Shown piece by piece: positions 55,234 to 64,000 of a DNA stretch of 64,000 nucleotides. Where the stretch lies: NCBI GenBank assembly GCA_965237775.1, contig OZ250155.1:620001-684000 (forward strand), read 5' to 3'. The notes beneath the pieces are model-generated. The model did no database searches. It was not told the origin of the DNA and saw nothing but the letters and a program-made list of their open reading frames with translations. The translations under genes and the position numbers were made by a program. Origin of the DNA: CATOSP01 sp965237775. GTDB taxonomy: Bacteria; Chloroflexota; Dehalococcoidia; Lucifugimonadales; UBA3495. Numbering within the stretch: position 1 is the stretch's first letter; the number at the start of each line of letters is the position of its first letter.

Positions 55234-56625
55234 CTAGTCCTCTCTAAATGTGGCCGGGACTATGCGCCGGCCAATCCTGATCTCGGTCTTCAGAATCTCG
55301 CCCTCTTTGATGTCGTACAGGGGAATTAAGGGCAGCACCCTGGCAAACAGGATCATCAACATGGCCACCAAGGCGAAGGTTGCCCCGATGATGGTGATCT
55401 CAACCGCGCTGGGCGCGTAGGTGTACCAGGAGAACGTGAACAACTGCTTCTGCGCCAGGCCGGGCACGATTATCAGGAAACGCTCCAACCACATGCCGAT
55501 GTTCACCGATATACACGCGATTGACATTAACCACAGGTTGCGCCTCCAACTGCTGGCGAGCCACATGGCCACCGGCAAGAAGTAGGTCAATCCGGTAAAG
55601 AACATGAACCAGAGGTTCCAGGGTGGTTTGGTGAACTGGAGCTCCCGGACGGCGATTTCGTCAGCCTCCCGTCCATAGAACCCGAAGATCACTTCCATCA
55701 CGAAGAAGTAGAACCACCCGGTCGCCACCACTATCAGCAGCCGGCCCAGGGCGTCGATGTGCTCGTGCCGGATATAGTCCTGCCAGCCGTAAATCCAGCG
55801 CAGGATTATCATTACAAAAGCCACCGCTGACACGCCGGAGTGAACCGCACCCACGACGAAGTAGGGTGCGAATATCGTCGAGTGCCAAGACTTGACCGCC
55901 ACCGCCATACCGAAATCCCAGGACACTATGCTATGGACCGAGACGAACACCGGCAGGATCAGGGCCGAAAGTAACACACCGGCAATGATCTGCAGTTTCC
56001 ACTGGCGGGGGTTGCCCTGCCAGCCCATGGACATCGCGGCATATATCTTGTGTGGAATTCCCGTCGTGCGGTCACGGAGCACCGCCATATCGGGAATCAG
56101 GGCGACCAAAACGAACAGAATACTCGACGTTAGGTAAGTGTAGACCGCGCTGGGGTCCCAGACTAAGGGAGACCTGATGTTCGGCCAGATGCCCCTCGCG
56201 AAGTCGTAGGGAATGAACGGAATGGTGTAAATCCAGTAGACCAGCCGCCACGGCCTGCCAGTGTGGATCAGGGGCATGAGCATGGCCGTCATGAGGGAGA
56301 AGACCGTCAGCACTTCCGCGGCGCGTGTGGCTGGCCTGCGCCACTCAGCCTTGGATAAGCGGAGAATTGCCGAAAGCATGACCCCCGCGTGGCTTATGCC
56401 GATCCAGAACACGAAATTGACGATGAAGAAGCCCCACATCACCGGGCGGTTCAACCCGGTGACGCCCAAGCCCTTATTGACCATCAGTCCCGCGGCGCTG
56501 AAGCCGCCCAGCACGATCAGACCCAAAACTAACAAGGCGAACCAGAACCACCGAGGCGAGGTGAGAATCGAGCCTAATAGGTCACGGTTGACCACGCTCG
56601 CCGGGAGTACTCTACCTTCCTGCAT
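55234..56625 (-). CDS. actC: alternative complex III NrfD-type membrane subunit ActC
   Basis: The 463-residue protein has about ten transmembrane helices. WIGISHAGVMLSAILRLSKA, EWRRPATRAAEVLTVFSLMT and AMLMPLIHTGRPW are the quinol-site blocks of the NrfD/PsrC family as found in ActC. ActC is thought to hold the quinol-oxidation site next to the iron-sulfur subunit. Length is typical. The gene lies between the other NrfD gene and actD. Confidence 0.9.
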   Translation of the reverse strand: MQEGRVLPASVVNRDLLGSILTSPRWFWFALLVLGLIVLGGFSAAGLMVNKGLGVTGLNRPVMWGFFIVNFVFWIGISHAGVMLSAILRLSKAEWRRPATRAAEVLTVFSLMTAMLMPLIHTGRPWRLVYWIYTIPFIPYDFARGIWPNIRSPLVWDPSAVYTYLTSSILFVLVALIPDMAVLRDRTTGIPHKIYAAMSMGWQGNPRQWKLQIIAGVLLSALILPVFVSVHSIVSWDFGMAVAVKSWHSTIFAPYFVVGAVHSGVSAVAFVMIILRWIYGWQDYIRHEHIDALGRLLIVVATGWFYFFVMEVIFGFYGREADEIAVRELQFTKPPWNLWFMFFTGLTYFLPVAMWLASSWRRNLWLMSIACISVNIGMWLERFLIIVPGLAQKQLFTFSWYTYAPSAVEITIIGATFALVAMLMILFARVLPLIPLYDIKEGEILKTEIRIGRRIVPATFRED

Positions 56626-56720
56626 CTAAGCTCCTGCGCCTGCCATCAGCGGCCCGGAGGCCGGCTGGGGATACATTTCTATGATTACACACGACATACG
56701 GTTTAGTTCGGCTCGATACG

Positions 56721-58136
56721 TCACTCAGGTTTTGCCAGAATCAGGTAGCGGCCCCGGATGAAGGTCCCCATTCGTTGATACAACAGACCTTCCTTCAGCT
56801 CCCAGAGGGAGATTACCGGTATCAGCCGGGTGGCCAACAAGTATACAAACGCCGCGCCCCCGATCCCTCCGATGACCATGAGGATGTCGCTCAGGCCTGG
56901 ATACACCGGCGGCGGCACTGTATCCAGGAACTCACCATAGAGGTGACCCGCGTTGAAGGAGCCCACGAAGATCCTGATATTGAACAGAAAGGCCCCGATT
57001 AGCGCGGAGGCCCCCGCCAGGGCGGGACCCCAATCGGTTTTGCGCACGGGGTTCCAGAGCAGGATCAAAAACGGCGTGACGAAGGTGAATAGGAAGTTCG
57101 CGGCAAAAACGCCCCCGTATGACTCGAAGAGCAGGTATTTCATGATATTCTGCTCCACCTCCAGGCGGCCATACCAAAACGTAATGCCAAAGGCAAACAT
57201 GTGGTAGGCCCACAACAGGGTGAAAGCCAACAGCAGTTTGCTGGCAGACCAGAAGGGCGAAATCCCTATGTACTCCCTGTATCCGCCAAACCGGCGCAGG
57301 ATGAACATGACGATGAGTATGAGACCCAGGGCGGCTTGGAAACCGTTCAGGCTGTAGAGCACCGGGAATATCGAGTCCTTCCATCCCGGTATGAGGCTCT
57401 GGGCGTAGTCCGAACTAATGGTGAAATGGATGAATATCAGGAGCATGAAGTACCAGGCCCCTAGGAGAGCCAAGATGCCTTTCTGTATCACCCATTGCCG
57501 CTTGGTGCCATGCCAGCACCCGGCCAACAAGCCGTATATTGCCCGACGGGCTCCGGTGGCCTTTTGCCGGGCCTCGGCCATGTCCGGCAGGGCCGACACC
57601 CATAGCAGGGCAACCGCGTTTACGGCCAGGAATATGATCCCGAACAGGTCCCACCAGAAGGGAGAGCCTATCGGGCCTTCGAACCAGATGCTCCGGCGGA
57701 CGTCCAACTCATGACCCACAATCTCAGGGTTGTTGAGCGACGGCAGGACGATGGCCAGGGGTATGTAAAGCAGGATGTTGAAGACGCCGACTATTCCGAA
57801 TATCTCGGAGACCCGCGACAGGGGGCGCCTCCAGTGGCTCTTGGTAATCCGGAAAGCCGCGGCGGCGAGTGGCCCCGTGCTGGTGACCATGAACACGAAT
57901 GAGAACATGGCGGCGTAGTAGCCCCAGGGGCTGTGGTCGCTAAATCCGGCCTGGGCCGCCTTCATAATGAATCCGATGACGCCGAGGACCAGCAAAGCGC
58001 CGGACCCAACGATAGCCAGCGTCAGGGCTCCGGGCATGGAGAAAGTTTTTTGGGTCACAAACTCCGTGACTTCCCGAGCCGGGGGAAAGACCCACATTTC
58101 TTCAGAGTAGTGGGCGTTCTCAGCCATGCCCGCCAC
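56721..58136 (-). CDS. second NrfD-type membrane subunit of alternative complex III
   Basis: The 471-residue protein has about ten transmembrane helices and NrfD features (FSFVFMVTSTGPLAAAAFRI, HWRRPLSRVSEIFGIVGVF) but lacks the SHAG quinol-site motif of the 55234-56625 protein, so it is probably the ActF-type partner. Its start overlaps the end of the ferredoxin subunit gene by 17 bases. The order differs from the canonical actABCDEF layout, in which the second NrfD gene comes last. Confidence 0.8.
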   Translation of the reverse strand: MAGMAENAHYSEEMWVFPPAREVTEFVTQKTFSMPGALTLAIVGSGALLVLGVIGFIMKAAQAGFSDHSPWGYYAAMFSFVFMVTSTGPLAAAAFRITKSHWRRPLSRVSEIFGIVGVFNILLYIPLAIVLPSLNNPEIVGHELDVRRSIWFEGPIGSPFWWDLFGIIFLAVNAVALLWVSALPDMAEARQKATGARRAIYGLLAGCWHGTKRQWVIQKGILALLGAWYFMLLIFIHFTISSDYAQSLIPGWKDSIFPVLYSLNGFQAALGLILIVMFILRRFGGYREYIGISPFWSASKLLLAFTLLWAYHMFAFGITFWYGRLEVEQNIMKYLLFESYGGVFAANFLFTFVTPFLILLWNPVRKTDWGPALAGASALIGAFLFNIRIFVGSFNAGHLYGEFLDTVPPPVYPGLSDILMVIGGIGGAAFVYLLATRLIPVISLWELKEGLLYQRMGTFIRGRYLILAKPE

Positions 58137-58905
58137 CGTTGCCCACGGGATACTTCTCCACCTTCTTCAGGTAAATCACGTTGGGCTTGGTGCCCATCTC
58201 TTCCAGGAGCCGGTAACCGCGTGTCGAACGTTCTTCAAGGTGTTCGTGCTCGTTCAGGTCCTTGAAGTAGCGTTCCACCGGTCCGGTGGTGTCCGCCTGG
58301 TCCGCGAAGGTCAGGGCGTTGGTCGGGCAGGCTTGCACGCACGCGGGCAGGAAGTTCCGCTTCTTCATCGCCGCGTGGTCCAGCGTGCTGCGCTCCCGCC
58401 GTTCAATGGTGGTCTCGGCCCTGCGAATCCGCTGGATGCAGAAGGAGCAGCGTTCCATGACGCCGCGGCTGCGGACAGTAACGTCGGTGTTGAGATGGTT
58501 CCTCAAACTCTCCGGCCAGACCGGTTCCCAGTAGTTGAAGAACCGTACCTGGTAGGGGCAGTTGTTGGCGCAATACCGGGTGCCAACGCAGCGGTTGTAG
58601 ACCTGTACGTTCAGTCCCTCGTCGTTGTGGTAGGTGGCGTAGACCGGGCAGACCGGCTCGCACGGGGCGTTTTCGCAATGCTGGCACATGATTGGAATGA
58701 ACCGGGCTTTGACGTTGGGGAATTCGCCTTCCCAGTAGCGCTCGATCCTGATCCACTCGTAGGCCCGGCGTTCCAGGAAAAGATTCTTGGTGTTGATCGG
58801 GATGTTGTTCTCCGACTGACAGGCGACGACACATGCCTGGCACCCGGTACAACGGTCCAGGTCAACAACCATTCCCCATTTGTGATCGGTGCGGTTAGTT
58901 ACCAT
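58120..58905 (-). CDS. alternative complex III iron-sulfur subunit (ActB2-type, separate gene)
   Basis: The 261-residue protein has four iron-sulfur clusters' worth of cysteines: C19-C22-C25-C29 (DRCTGCQACVVACQ), CQHCENAPCEPVCP, CVGTRYCANNCPYQV and CSFCIQR with FLPACVQACPTN. This is the ferredoxin domain that is fused to the molybdopterin-like domain in many ActB proteins, here encoded apart. It would carry electrons between ActB1, ActC and ActA. GTTACC precedes an ATG at 58905; a good ribosome site is not obvious. Confidence 0.92.
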   Translation of the reverse strand: MVTNRTDHKWGMVVDLDRCTGCQACVVACQSENNIPINTKNLFLERRAYEWIRIERYWEGEFPNVKARFIPIMCQHCENAPCEPVCPVYATYHNDEGLNVQVYNRCVGTRYCANNCPYQVRFFNYWEPVWPESLRNHLNTDVTVRSRGVMERCSFCIQRIRRAETTIERRERSTLDHAAMKKRNFLPACVQACPTNALTFADQADTTGPVERYFKDLNEHEHLEERSTRGYRLLEEMGTKPNVIYLKKVEKYPVGNGGGHG

Positions 58906-58969
58906 TCTGACCCTCAGCGATTGGCTACCAAGCCATCCGGCGCTTATACCGGCGGCTGGTGATTAAACC

Positions 58970-61264
58970 TTACAATTCGTCAGGTGATATTGTCTGGATT
59001 ATCCGCTCGCCCGGCAGGATTCCCACCTCGACGGCGCGGACGATTCCCTCGAACTTTGAGACCTTGATGCTGCTTGGGGTACGGCTCACTCGCACCCGTG
59101 TGCTGGCCCAGGCAAAGGAACCAGTGCCATCAACCTGCCGGGGGGAAAGCACGTCCATCACGTTTTGAGACTCGGTTGCCGGACGGCCTGTCGCGGTTTC
59201 CGGACCCCCGCTGCGGCCATGCCCCATTGGGATCGAAAGTATGCGGGGCGGCACCGCCGGGGTCAGGTACACCGGCACCTGGATCGAACCCTCATCCGAC
59301 TCGATTCTGACCAGGTCCCCTTCAACCACTCCAAGCACCCGGGCGTCGTGGTCGTTCATCTCCACCCAGGACTGCCAGGCAATCGTGGTGAGGGGGTCTG
59401 GAGCGGCCTGCAACCAGGGCAGGTGGGCATTGCGGCCTTCCAACAGGGTATTGTGGGAGAAGGGAATTAGGGTGAAGTCGCCTTCCCCAGCGAACTGCGG
59501 CCCGGAGTTCTTGCTGGCCAGGTTGGACAATAGGCCATCGGGAGGCGGGACATCCGTGGGACCGGTGGAACCCTCGTCCCACCAACCGCCCTGGGCAAGT
59601 AACCGGTTCCAAAATTCGCCAGCCGACCCCGCCGACACAGAGCCGCGGTTGAGCGCGAATAGCTGTTCGCCGCTCTCCTTTAACAGGTCTTCATACTTGT
59701 TCCAAGGAAGGTTGTCCTGGACTCCCAAGTCGGACGCGATTGACAGAAGAATGTCGGGGAAACTGCGCGGGTCCAACGAGCTCAGGGGGTTGATGACGGG
59801 CTGTTGGAAACCGATGATCTGATGGCCTGGGCCCGGCTCCGGGATATCGCTGCCCCAGTCTTCCAGGGAAGCGCGGTCGGGCAACACCAGGTCGGCCATG
59901 ATCGTGGTATCGTCGAAGAACGGAGAGAAGCTGATGATGTTCAGGCTTCCGCTATTCAGCGCATCGCCGAAGCCCAGCGAACCGGGAAGCCCATGGACTG
60001 GGTCAACGCCGTGGACCAGCAGCAGATTCGTCTCGTCGCTGCGGATATCGGAGACCAATTGCTCCCACTGGGCGAGGGAGGCTTCCTCGGCGGAAGCGGG
60101 AATGTTTTCTAGCGGGCTGGCCGGGTTGAACCGGACTCCACCCGGGACTCCAACGCTGCCGATCAGGTAATTGAGGGCGTAGATCGCTTCCAGATTGAAA
60201 AGCCCGTTGCTATGGGCGCCAGCGGAGCCGCCGCCAATGACCAAGCCCGGTTTGGCCTCGGCCAGTGTGTGGGCCAACTCCTCGATCAGGTGCGCCGGGT
60301 CTTCTCCCAATTCGTCGGCTGAAGGGAGTATGGCTGAGATGGACTCGGGGCGGAACCCTATAAGCGCGTCTGCGCCTCTACCGCCGGTCAAGGCCGCTAC
60401 GTCAACGCCCGGACCCTGCAGGTTGTCCCTCAAGATCACGTAGGCCAGGCTCATGGCCAGGTACCCTTCCCAGCCGGGCTTCACCGGAATCCACCGGTCC
60501 GCGTTGGCGGCGGTCATGGAGAATCTGGAGTCCACGTGGTAAAGGGTGCCCCGTTTCTTGCCTTCTGAATTTCTGAACTCCCCGAAACCGACACTGTAAC
60601 GAGTGGGCGAGCCCCAGGTGGAGAGAAAGTCGGCTCCAAAGGAAATTACAACCTCGGCGCGGGCCAGGTCGAAGTCCGGCATCAGGTCTTGCCGGAATAC
60701 ATTCTTCAAAGCCGTTCTGTAGGTAACGTTGTCCACGGCCTCGAATGCCAGGTGAGAGCCGCCGACGGCTTCGGCGAACCTGGGAACCAGCATCCCCATG
60801 TGACCACGCATAGGCCCGGTCACGACCGCTACCCTGCCCGCGGCGGTTTGAATTCGGGACCGCAGGCTGTCCAGGGCGGTATTCCAGTCGATGGGCTCAT
60901 ACTGACCCGAACCACGGGGACCGGTGCGGCGCATGGGACCGGTTATACGGTCGGGGTGGTAGGCGGCCTGGAGCGTGGCTTCGCAACGCGCGCTCTGCTT
61001 TCCCAGGTTGGTGGGGTAGAGTGGGTTGCCCTGGACCTTCTTCGCCCGCCCTTCCATAACCCGGACGATGATCCCCTCGCAAGAAGGGCAAGTGCGGCAA
61101 AGGCTGGTGTACCAGTTGTCCTTGCCTCTGACCAAATCCTCCGGGAGTTCCGGCGGACTTTGGAGGCTGAACTCACCCTCGCGGATGCCAAAGCCTTCGC
61201 AGGCCACCGCGCCCACCGCGGAGAGGCCAGCCCAGGCTAGAAAGTTGCGCCGTGTTAATTTCAT
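58970..61264 (-). CDS. alternative complex III molybdopterin-oxidoreductase-like subunit (ActB1-type)
   Basis: From the ATG at 61264 the protein has 764 residues. The N-terminus carries a Tat signal (KLTRRNFLAWAGLSAVGA) with a Cys after it. A [4Fe-4S] motif is seen as C56-x2-C59-x2-C62 and C94. The rest follows the Mo-bisPGD oxidoreductase fold (GADFLSTWGSPTRYS and later ALNYLIGSVGVPGGVRFNP), ending in the domain that binds dinucleotides. In ACIII this subunit lacks a metal-pterin cofactor, and this cannot be judged from sequence alone. Confidence 0.9.
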   Translation of the reverse strand: MKLTRRNFLAWAGLSAVGAVACEGFGIREGEFSLQSPPELPEDLVRGKDNWYTSLCRTCPSCEGIIVRVMEGRAKKVQGNPLYPTNLGKQSARCEATLQAAYHPDRITGPMRRTGPRGSGQYEPIDWNTALDSLRSRIQTAAGRVAVVTGPMRGHMGMLVPRFAEAVGGSHLAFEAVDNVTYRTALKNVFRQDLMPDFDLARAEVVISFGADFLSTWGSPTRYSVGFGEFRNSEGKKRGTLYHVDSRFSMTAANADRWIPVKPGWEGYLAMSLAYVILRDNLQGPGVDVAALTGGRGADALIGFRPESISAILPSADELGEDPAHLIEELAHTLAEAKPGLVIGGGSAGAHSNGLFNLEAIYALNYLIGSVGVPGGVRFNPASPLENIPASAEEASLAQWEQLVSDIRSDETNLLLVHGVDPVHGLPGSLGFGDALNSGSLNIISFSPFFDDTTIMADLVLPDRASLEDWGSDIPEPGPGHQIIGFQQPVINPLSSLDPRSFPDILLSIASDLGVQDNLPWNKYEDLLKESGEQLFALNRGSVSAGSAGEFWNRLLAQGGWWDEGSTGPTDVPPPDGLLSNLASKNSGPQFAGEGDFTLIPFSHNTLLEGRNAHLPWLQAAPDPLTTIAWQSWVEMNDHDARVLGVVEGDLVRIESDEGSIQVPVYLTPAVPPRILSIPMGHGRSGGPETATGRPATESQNVMDVLSPRQVDGTGSFAWASTRVRVSRTPSSIKVSKFEGIVRAVEVGILPGERIIQTISPDEL

Positions 61265-61313
61265 GGTTAGAGAGTACCCTGCTCCCATCTGAGTTGCTCA
61301 GAACAGGCCATGA

Positions 61314-61919
61314 TTACTTGTGACAGACCGTACAATCGGTCGCGACGTTGTTCTCCCGGTGACAGTCCAGGCATGTACCCATCTTCAAGGACTGGCCTTT
61401 CATGGGCTGCACCTCGGTCATGCTCGCCACGTCTCCGTGGCACTTGGAGCATACCTGGGCCACCTCTAGCTGTCTGTCCGGCGTGTCTCCCTGGGTGAAG
61501 AAGCGGACGTGCGCTTCGTGGATAAATCTCACGTGGTCCGGGAGCCGGTGAACACGTTCCCAGTTAATTGGCTGGGTCCCATCCGGGTTGTCCGCGAACT
61601 TGGCGATCTCCATCCTGGCGGTCTCGGTCCTGCCAGTTACCTGCTTGTGACAGAAGAGGCACTGCTCCACGGCGGGCACGGTAGCCTCCGCGCCACGGGT
61701 TACGTTCCGGTGGCAGAACTCGCACTGGATGCCCATACCGCCCTCCGCGGGCGTCCCAGCGTGGACGGTGTGCGGAAATGCCACAGGTTGCGGTGGAGCG
61801 TTTCCGAGCCCGAAGGGTGGATTGGAGAACCAGGAGATAATCAGGACCGCCAACACGAAGCCCACAACGGCGAGGCCGAGAAGGCCAACAAGCCCGAGGG
61901 TTACGATTTTTGCGTTCAT
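61314..61919 (-). CDS. actA: alternative complex III pentaheme cytochrome ActA
   Basis: ActA is the membrane-anchored multiheme subunit. The 201-residue protein has an N-terminal helix (VTLGLVGLLGLAVVGFVLAV) and exactly five CxxCH sites: CEFCH (66-70), CLFCH (87-91), CSKCH, CLDCH and CTVCH, plus extra His that can serve as second ligands (FPHTVHAG, FIHEAHVRFF). Start is ATG at 61919. It is directly upstream of the ActB1 gene. Confidence 0.92.
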   Translation of the reverse strand: MNAKIVTLGLVGLLGLAVVGFVLAVLIISWFSNPPFGLGNAPPQPVAFPHTVHAGTPAEGGMGIQCEFCHRNVTRGAEATVPAVEQCLFCHKQVTGRTETARMEIAKFADNPDGTQPINWERVHRLPDHVRFIHEAHVRFFTQGDTPDRQLEVAQVCSKCHGDVASMTEVQPMKGQSLKMGTCLDCHRENNVATDCTVCHK

Positions 61920-62018
61920 TTGCGTCGGTTCCCGAGTCGTTTTTCTTTAGCCCGGCAAGGGCTGGTGACAAGCGGAGTGTTAGTGTGTGACAAGTTCGGA
62001 AGTCAAAAAGAGACCGGC

Positions 62019-62315
62019 CTAAAAGAGCAGCCGGTCATAAACGTTATTAACGTGAAGCGCGTTGGTGATTACCAACACCATCAATACCACGGCGGCGGCC
62101 AGCACGGTCAGGGCAAAGACGGTCAGCGGTATCCGAAGGCGATGGGTACCTGGAGGTAGGTGCCCGGTAATGACCAACGAGGGAATTACCGCGTGAGCAA
62201 TCAACATCGTGAACGCGAACGTTACCAGAACCGGTAGGTATATCCAAAACCACTGTAGGAAGAAATGGATATCTTGCCAATTGGCAGTGGTAAGTCCTTT
62301 GGGGTCATCAAACAT
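62019..62315 (-). CDS. small membrane protein at the head of the Act cluster
   Basis: Ninety-eight residues with two strong transmembrane helices, IYLPVLVTFAFTMLIAHAVI and LTVFALTVLAAAVVLMVLVI, and a possible amphipathic start. It lies 99 bases upstream of actA on the same strand, with AAGAGGACC before the ATG at 62315. It may be an accessory subunit of ACIII (ActG/H-like) or of the neighbouring oxidase system. That link is positional. Confidence 0.6.
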   Translation of the reverse strand: MFDDPKGLTTANWQDIHFFLQWFWIYLPVLVTFAFTMLIAHAVIPSLVITGHLPPGTHRLRIPLTVFALTVLAAAVVLMVLVITNALHVNNVYDRLLF

Positions 62316-62452
62316 AAGTTGGTGGTCCTCTTACCCCCGACGCTCTAACCAGGGCCGGTCAAAAGCAGAGTGAAAATTATCACAACGGCTTAGGGGTGTC
62401 AAGGGAGATGGAAGCGGGATTTGACCGGAAGCAACGAGTCCGCGCCAAGGCG

Positions 62453-63706
62453 TTAGACGGCTCTGTGACGGTCCTTGACCAAGTAGGTCCCGGCGGACGC
62501 GGCCACAGCCAAAACGAGCAGCAGCGCGAACATAGGCTGATAACTGTTCCACTGGTCGAATATCACCGCTCCGGCCAACGCGCCAAGCCCTCCGGTAACC
62601 TGATGGACCATGGAGATGGTGCCGCTAACAGTACCCAACCTGGCTGGCCCAAATATGTTTCCGGAAAAGACCACGGTGAGCGGGGCGGTCATTAAGAAGG
62701 TGAACCCGTATAACAGGGCGAATATCACCACCGCCGGAGTGGCGTGGGAGATCAAGACCAGGCCGAAGATTCCGATCCGCATTAGAAAGCAGACCATCGT
62801 GGGACGTCCTGGGCCGTATGCGTCGGATAGTAGGCCGGAAGCCAGCACTCCCACCAGGCCCATAAGCCCCATGAGGGCCAGCAGGTTTCCCGCGAACACC
62901 GGGCCCATGCCCTCGTCCAGGGAAAACGCGACGACGTGGGTGGCGACGAAGAAGTCCTGAAAGCCGCAGATGGCGTAGACGCCGCACAGGAGCCAGAGTT
63001 GTCCGGAGCCCAGAAGACGTTGCTGCCACTCCTCGGGTGGCGGCGGCCGGTCGTCTGCCAATGCTGGGGAATTAGCCACATCTGACTCCGGGGCAGGCGG
63101 GGGCGCCGACCTAACCACAGCGAGCACCAAGGGCACAATAACCAGCACGTTTATGACACCGAGCGCCGCAAAACCCGCCCTCCATCCGAAGCGGACCAGT
63201 CCCTCGGTGAGTAGCCCGACGATAAAAAGCTGGCCGGTGGCGTTGCCGCTCACGGCGGCGCTATTGGCTATTCCACGCCGCCCCGGGAACCAGCGGCTGA
63301 TCATTACGCCCACTATGGGATTGGATACCCCCGCGGCGCCCAGGGCGAACACGAGGCCATATACCAGAAACAGTTGCCACGGCGCGGATATGACCGCCAT
63401 TAGCCCGATTCCAAGGCCACCAATGGCCGCGCCAGCCGCCATGATCCAACGCAGCTCATAGCGGTCGGATAACCGCCCCACAAACGGCATGGCAAACGCG
63501 GAAACGAGCATAAAGCAGGTTATGGCCATAGAGAGGGTGGAGCGGCTCCATTCCAGGTCATCACTCATGGGCTTCAGCATGAGCCCCAGGGCGTGACGGG
63601 ACCCGCCGCCGAAAAATAGGACCATGAATCCTATGGACAGGACCGCCCAGCTATAACCTATCCGCCGCAAACTTCTCTCCCGGACTCGGTCCGGCCACCG
63701 TAGCAC
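62453..63706 (-). CDS. MFS transporter (monocarboxylate/oxalate-formate antiporter type)
   Basis: The 417-residue protein has 12 predicted helices. SRHALGLMLKPMSDDLEWSR, SAFAMPFVGRLSDRYELRWI (loop 2-3 GRxSDR motif of MFS) and VGVMISRWFPGRRGIANSAA are typical of the OFA/MCT-type group, which moves monocarboxylates across the membrane. The substrate is not determined. It is not part of the Act operon in any obvious way. Start is ATG near 63706, with later Met codons as alternatives. Confidence 0.88.
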   Translation of the reverse strand: MLRWPDRVRERSLRRIGYSWAVLSIGFMVLFFGGGSRHALGLMLKPMSDDLEWSRSTLSMAITCFMLVSAFAMPFVGRLSDRYELRWIMAAGAAIGGLGIGLMAVISAPWQLFLVYGLVFALGAAGVSNPIVGVMISRWFPGRRGIANSAAVSGNATGQLFIVGLLTEGLVRFGWRAGFAALGVINVLVIVPLVLAVVRSAPPPAPESDVANSPALADDRPPPPEEWQQRLLGSGQLWLLCGVYAICGFQDFFVATHVVAFSLDEGMGPVFAGNLLALMGLMGLVGVLASGLLSDAYGPGRPTMVCFLMRIGIFGLVLISHATPAVVIFALLYGFTFLMTAPLTVVFSGNIFGPARLGTVSGTISMVHQVTGGLGALAGAVIFDQWNSYQPMFALLLVLAVAASAGTYLVKDRHRAV

Positions 63707-63954
63707 CGGGCTTCTTGGGGAGTCAACGCGGGCTGCCGGCCTACAGGGTTTGGGAGTGGTATTTCATTGCCTACCGCAGTTGCCTGTCGATTTATAACCC
63801 CTTCGGGAAAGGGGGAGAGTGATGCGCTGCGCCGACCTTGGCACGACCCTGAACCTGCCCGATGCTGGCGTGGACGTGACCATTGATGTACATTACCCAA
63901 CAGACCCCAGGGAATTCGAGCCAGACTCAACCACTTCGTGGAGAGGAGGACGTC

Positions 63955-64000
63955 ATGCCCGGATCAATTAGAGAAGAATACATCGCGAAAAACCCGAGAT
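63955..64000 (+). CDS. start of a plus-strand gene cut by the window edge
   Basis: ATG at 63955 follows GAGAGGAGGACGTC, a strong ribosome site. Only 15 codons are visible (MPGSIREEYIAKNPR), too few to identify. The upstream 63707-63954 stretch holds no other gene; a CCCCTTCGGGAAAGGGGGAG hairpin lies near 63799-63822. Confidence 0.6.
   Translation, partial: MPGSIREEYIAKNPR

Overview
The window looks like chromosomal DNA of a high-GC, uncultured Chloroflexota bacterium (SAR202/Dehalococcoidia-like). That placement is an inference from gene content: an alternative complex III respiratory cluster without a bc1 complex, a compact cobinamide-salvage cluster behind a cobalamin riboswitch, frequent GTG/TTG starts, a giant fibronectin-type surface protein, and GC-rich dispersed hairpins.

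Region 1 (1-18.2 kb) is accessory DNA, with nearly every gene on the minus strand. The left edge cuts an IS1380-type transposase. A Nudix gene follows, then a short plus-strand leader peptide with attenuator-like hairpins, then an intact IS66-type insertion sequence (2333-3764) with a perfect 8-bp target duplication. From 3.9 to 18.2 kb lies a decayed phage-like early region: a TcmP/DUF5131 pair, a second DUF5131 gene, an N4/N6 DNA methylase, a C5-methylase tail, a DnaQ-like exonuclease, a MazG-like protein, a DnaA-N-like replication protein, an HTH protein and many small zinc-ribbon proteins. No capsid, tail, terminase or integrase genes are visible. The gaps carry a family of 53-bp inverted-repeat elements, three of them spaced exactly 99 bp apart. 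A degenerate tRNA-Val-like sequence at 18.24-18.30 kb marks the boundary with the chromosome.

Region 2 (18.3-26.1 kb, plus strand) is a B12 salvage and assembly operon: promoter, riboswitch with terminator, a small unknown gene, cbiZ, cbiA, cobO, cobT, cobS, cbiB and a CobD-like aminotransferase. No CobU/CobY is present. Region 3 (26.1-35.5 kb) holds a PNPOx-family protein, a tandem duplication of an aspartyl-protease-like gene plus the first 94 codons of an M16 peptidase, the full M16 peptidase, HtrA, RNase PH and membrane proteins.

Region 4 (35.9-46.3 kb) is one giant surface-protein gene split by a 109-bp MITE. Removing the MITE and one copy of its 5-bp target duplication restores the reading frame exactly. 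The protein holds many FN3 modules, a group that appears nested one inside another, FG-GAP-like repeats and a C-terminal membrane anchor. Region 5 (46.5-64 kb, mostly minus strand) holds a FAH-family hydrolase, a HicB-like protein, a ROK kinase, cytochrome c maturation genes (TlpA, CcmI-like, CcmF, CcmH) and a full alternative complex III cluster (ActA, B1, B2, two NrfD proteins, ActD, ActE), then an MFS transporter. The maturation genes would supply heme attachment and the Act complex would oxidise quinol and reduce a downstream c-type carrier.
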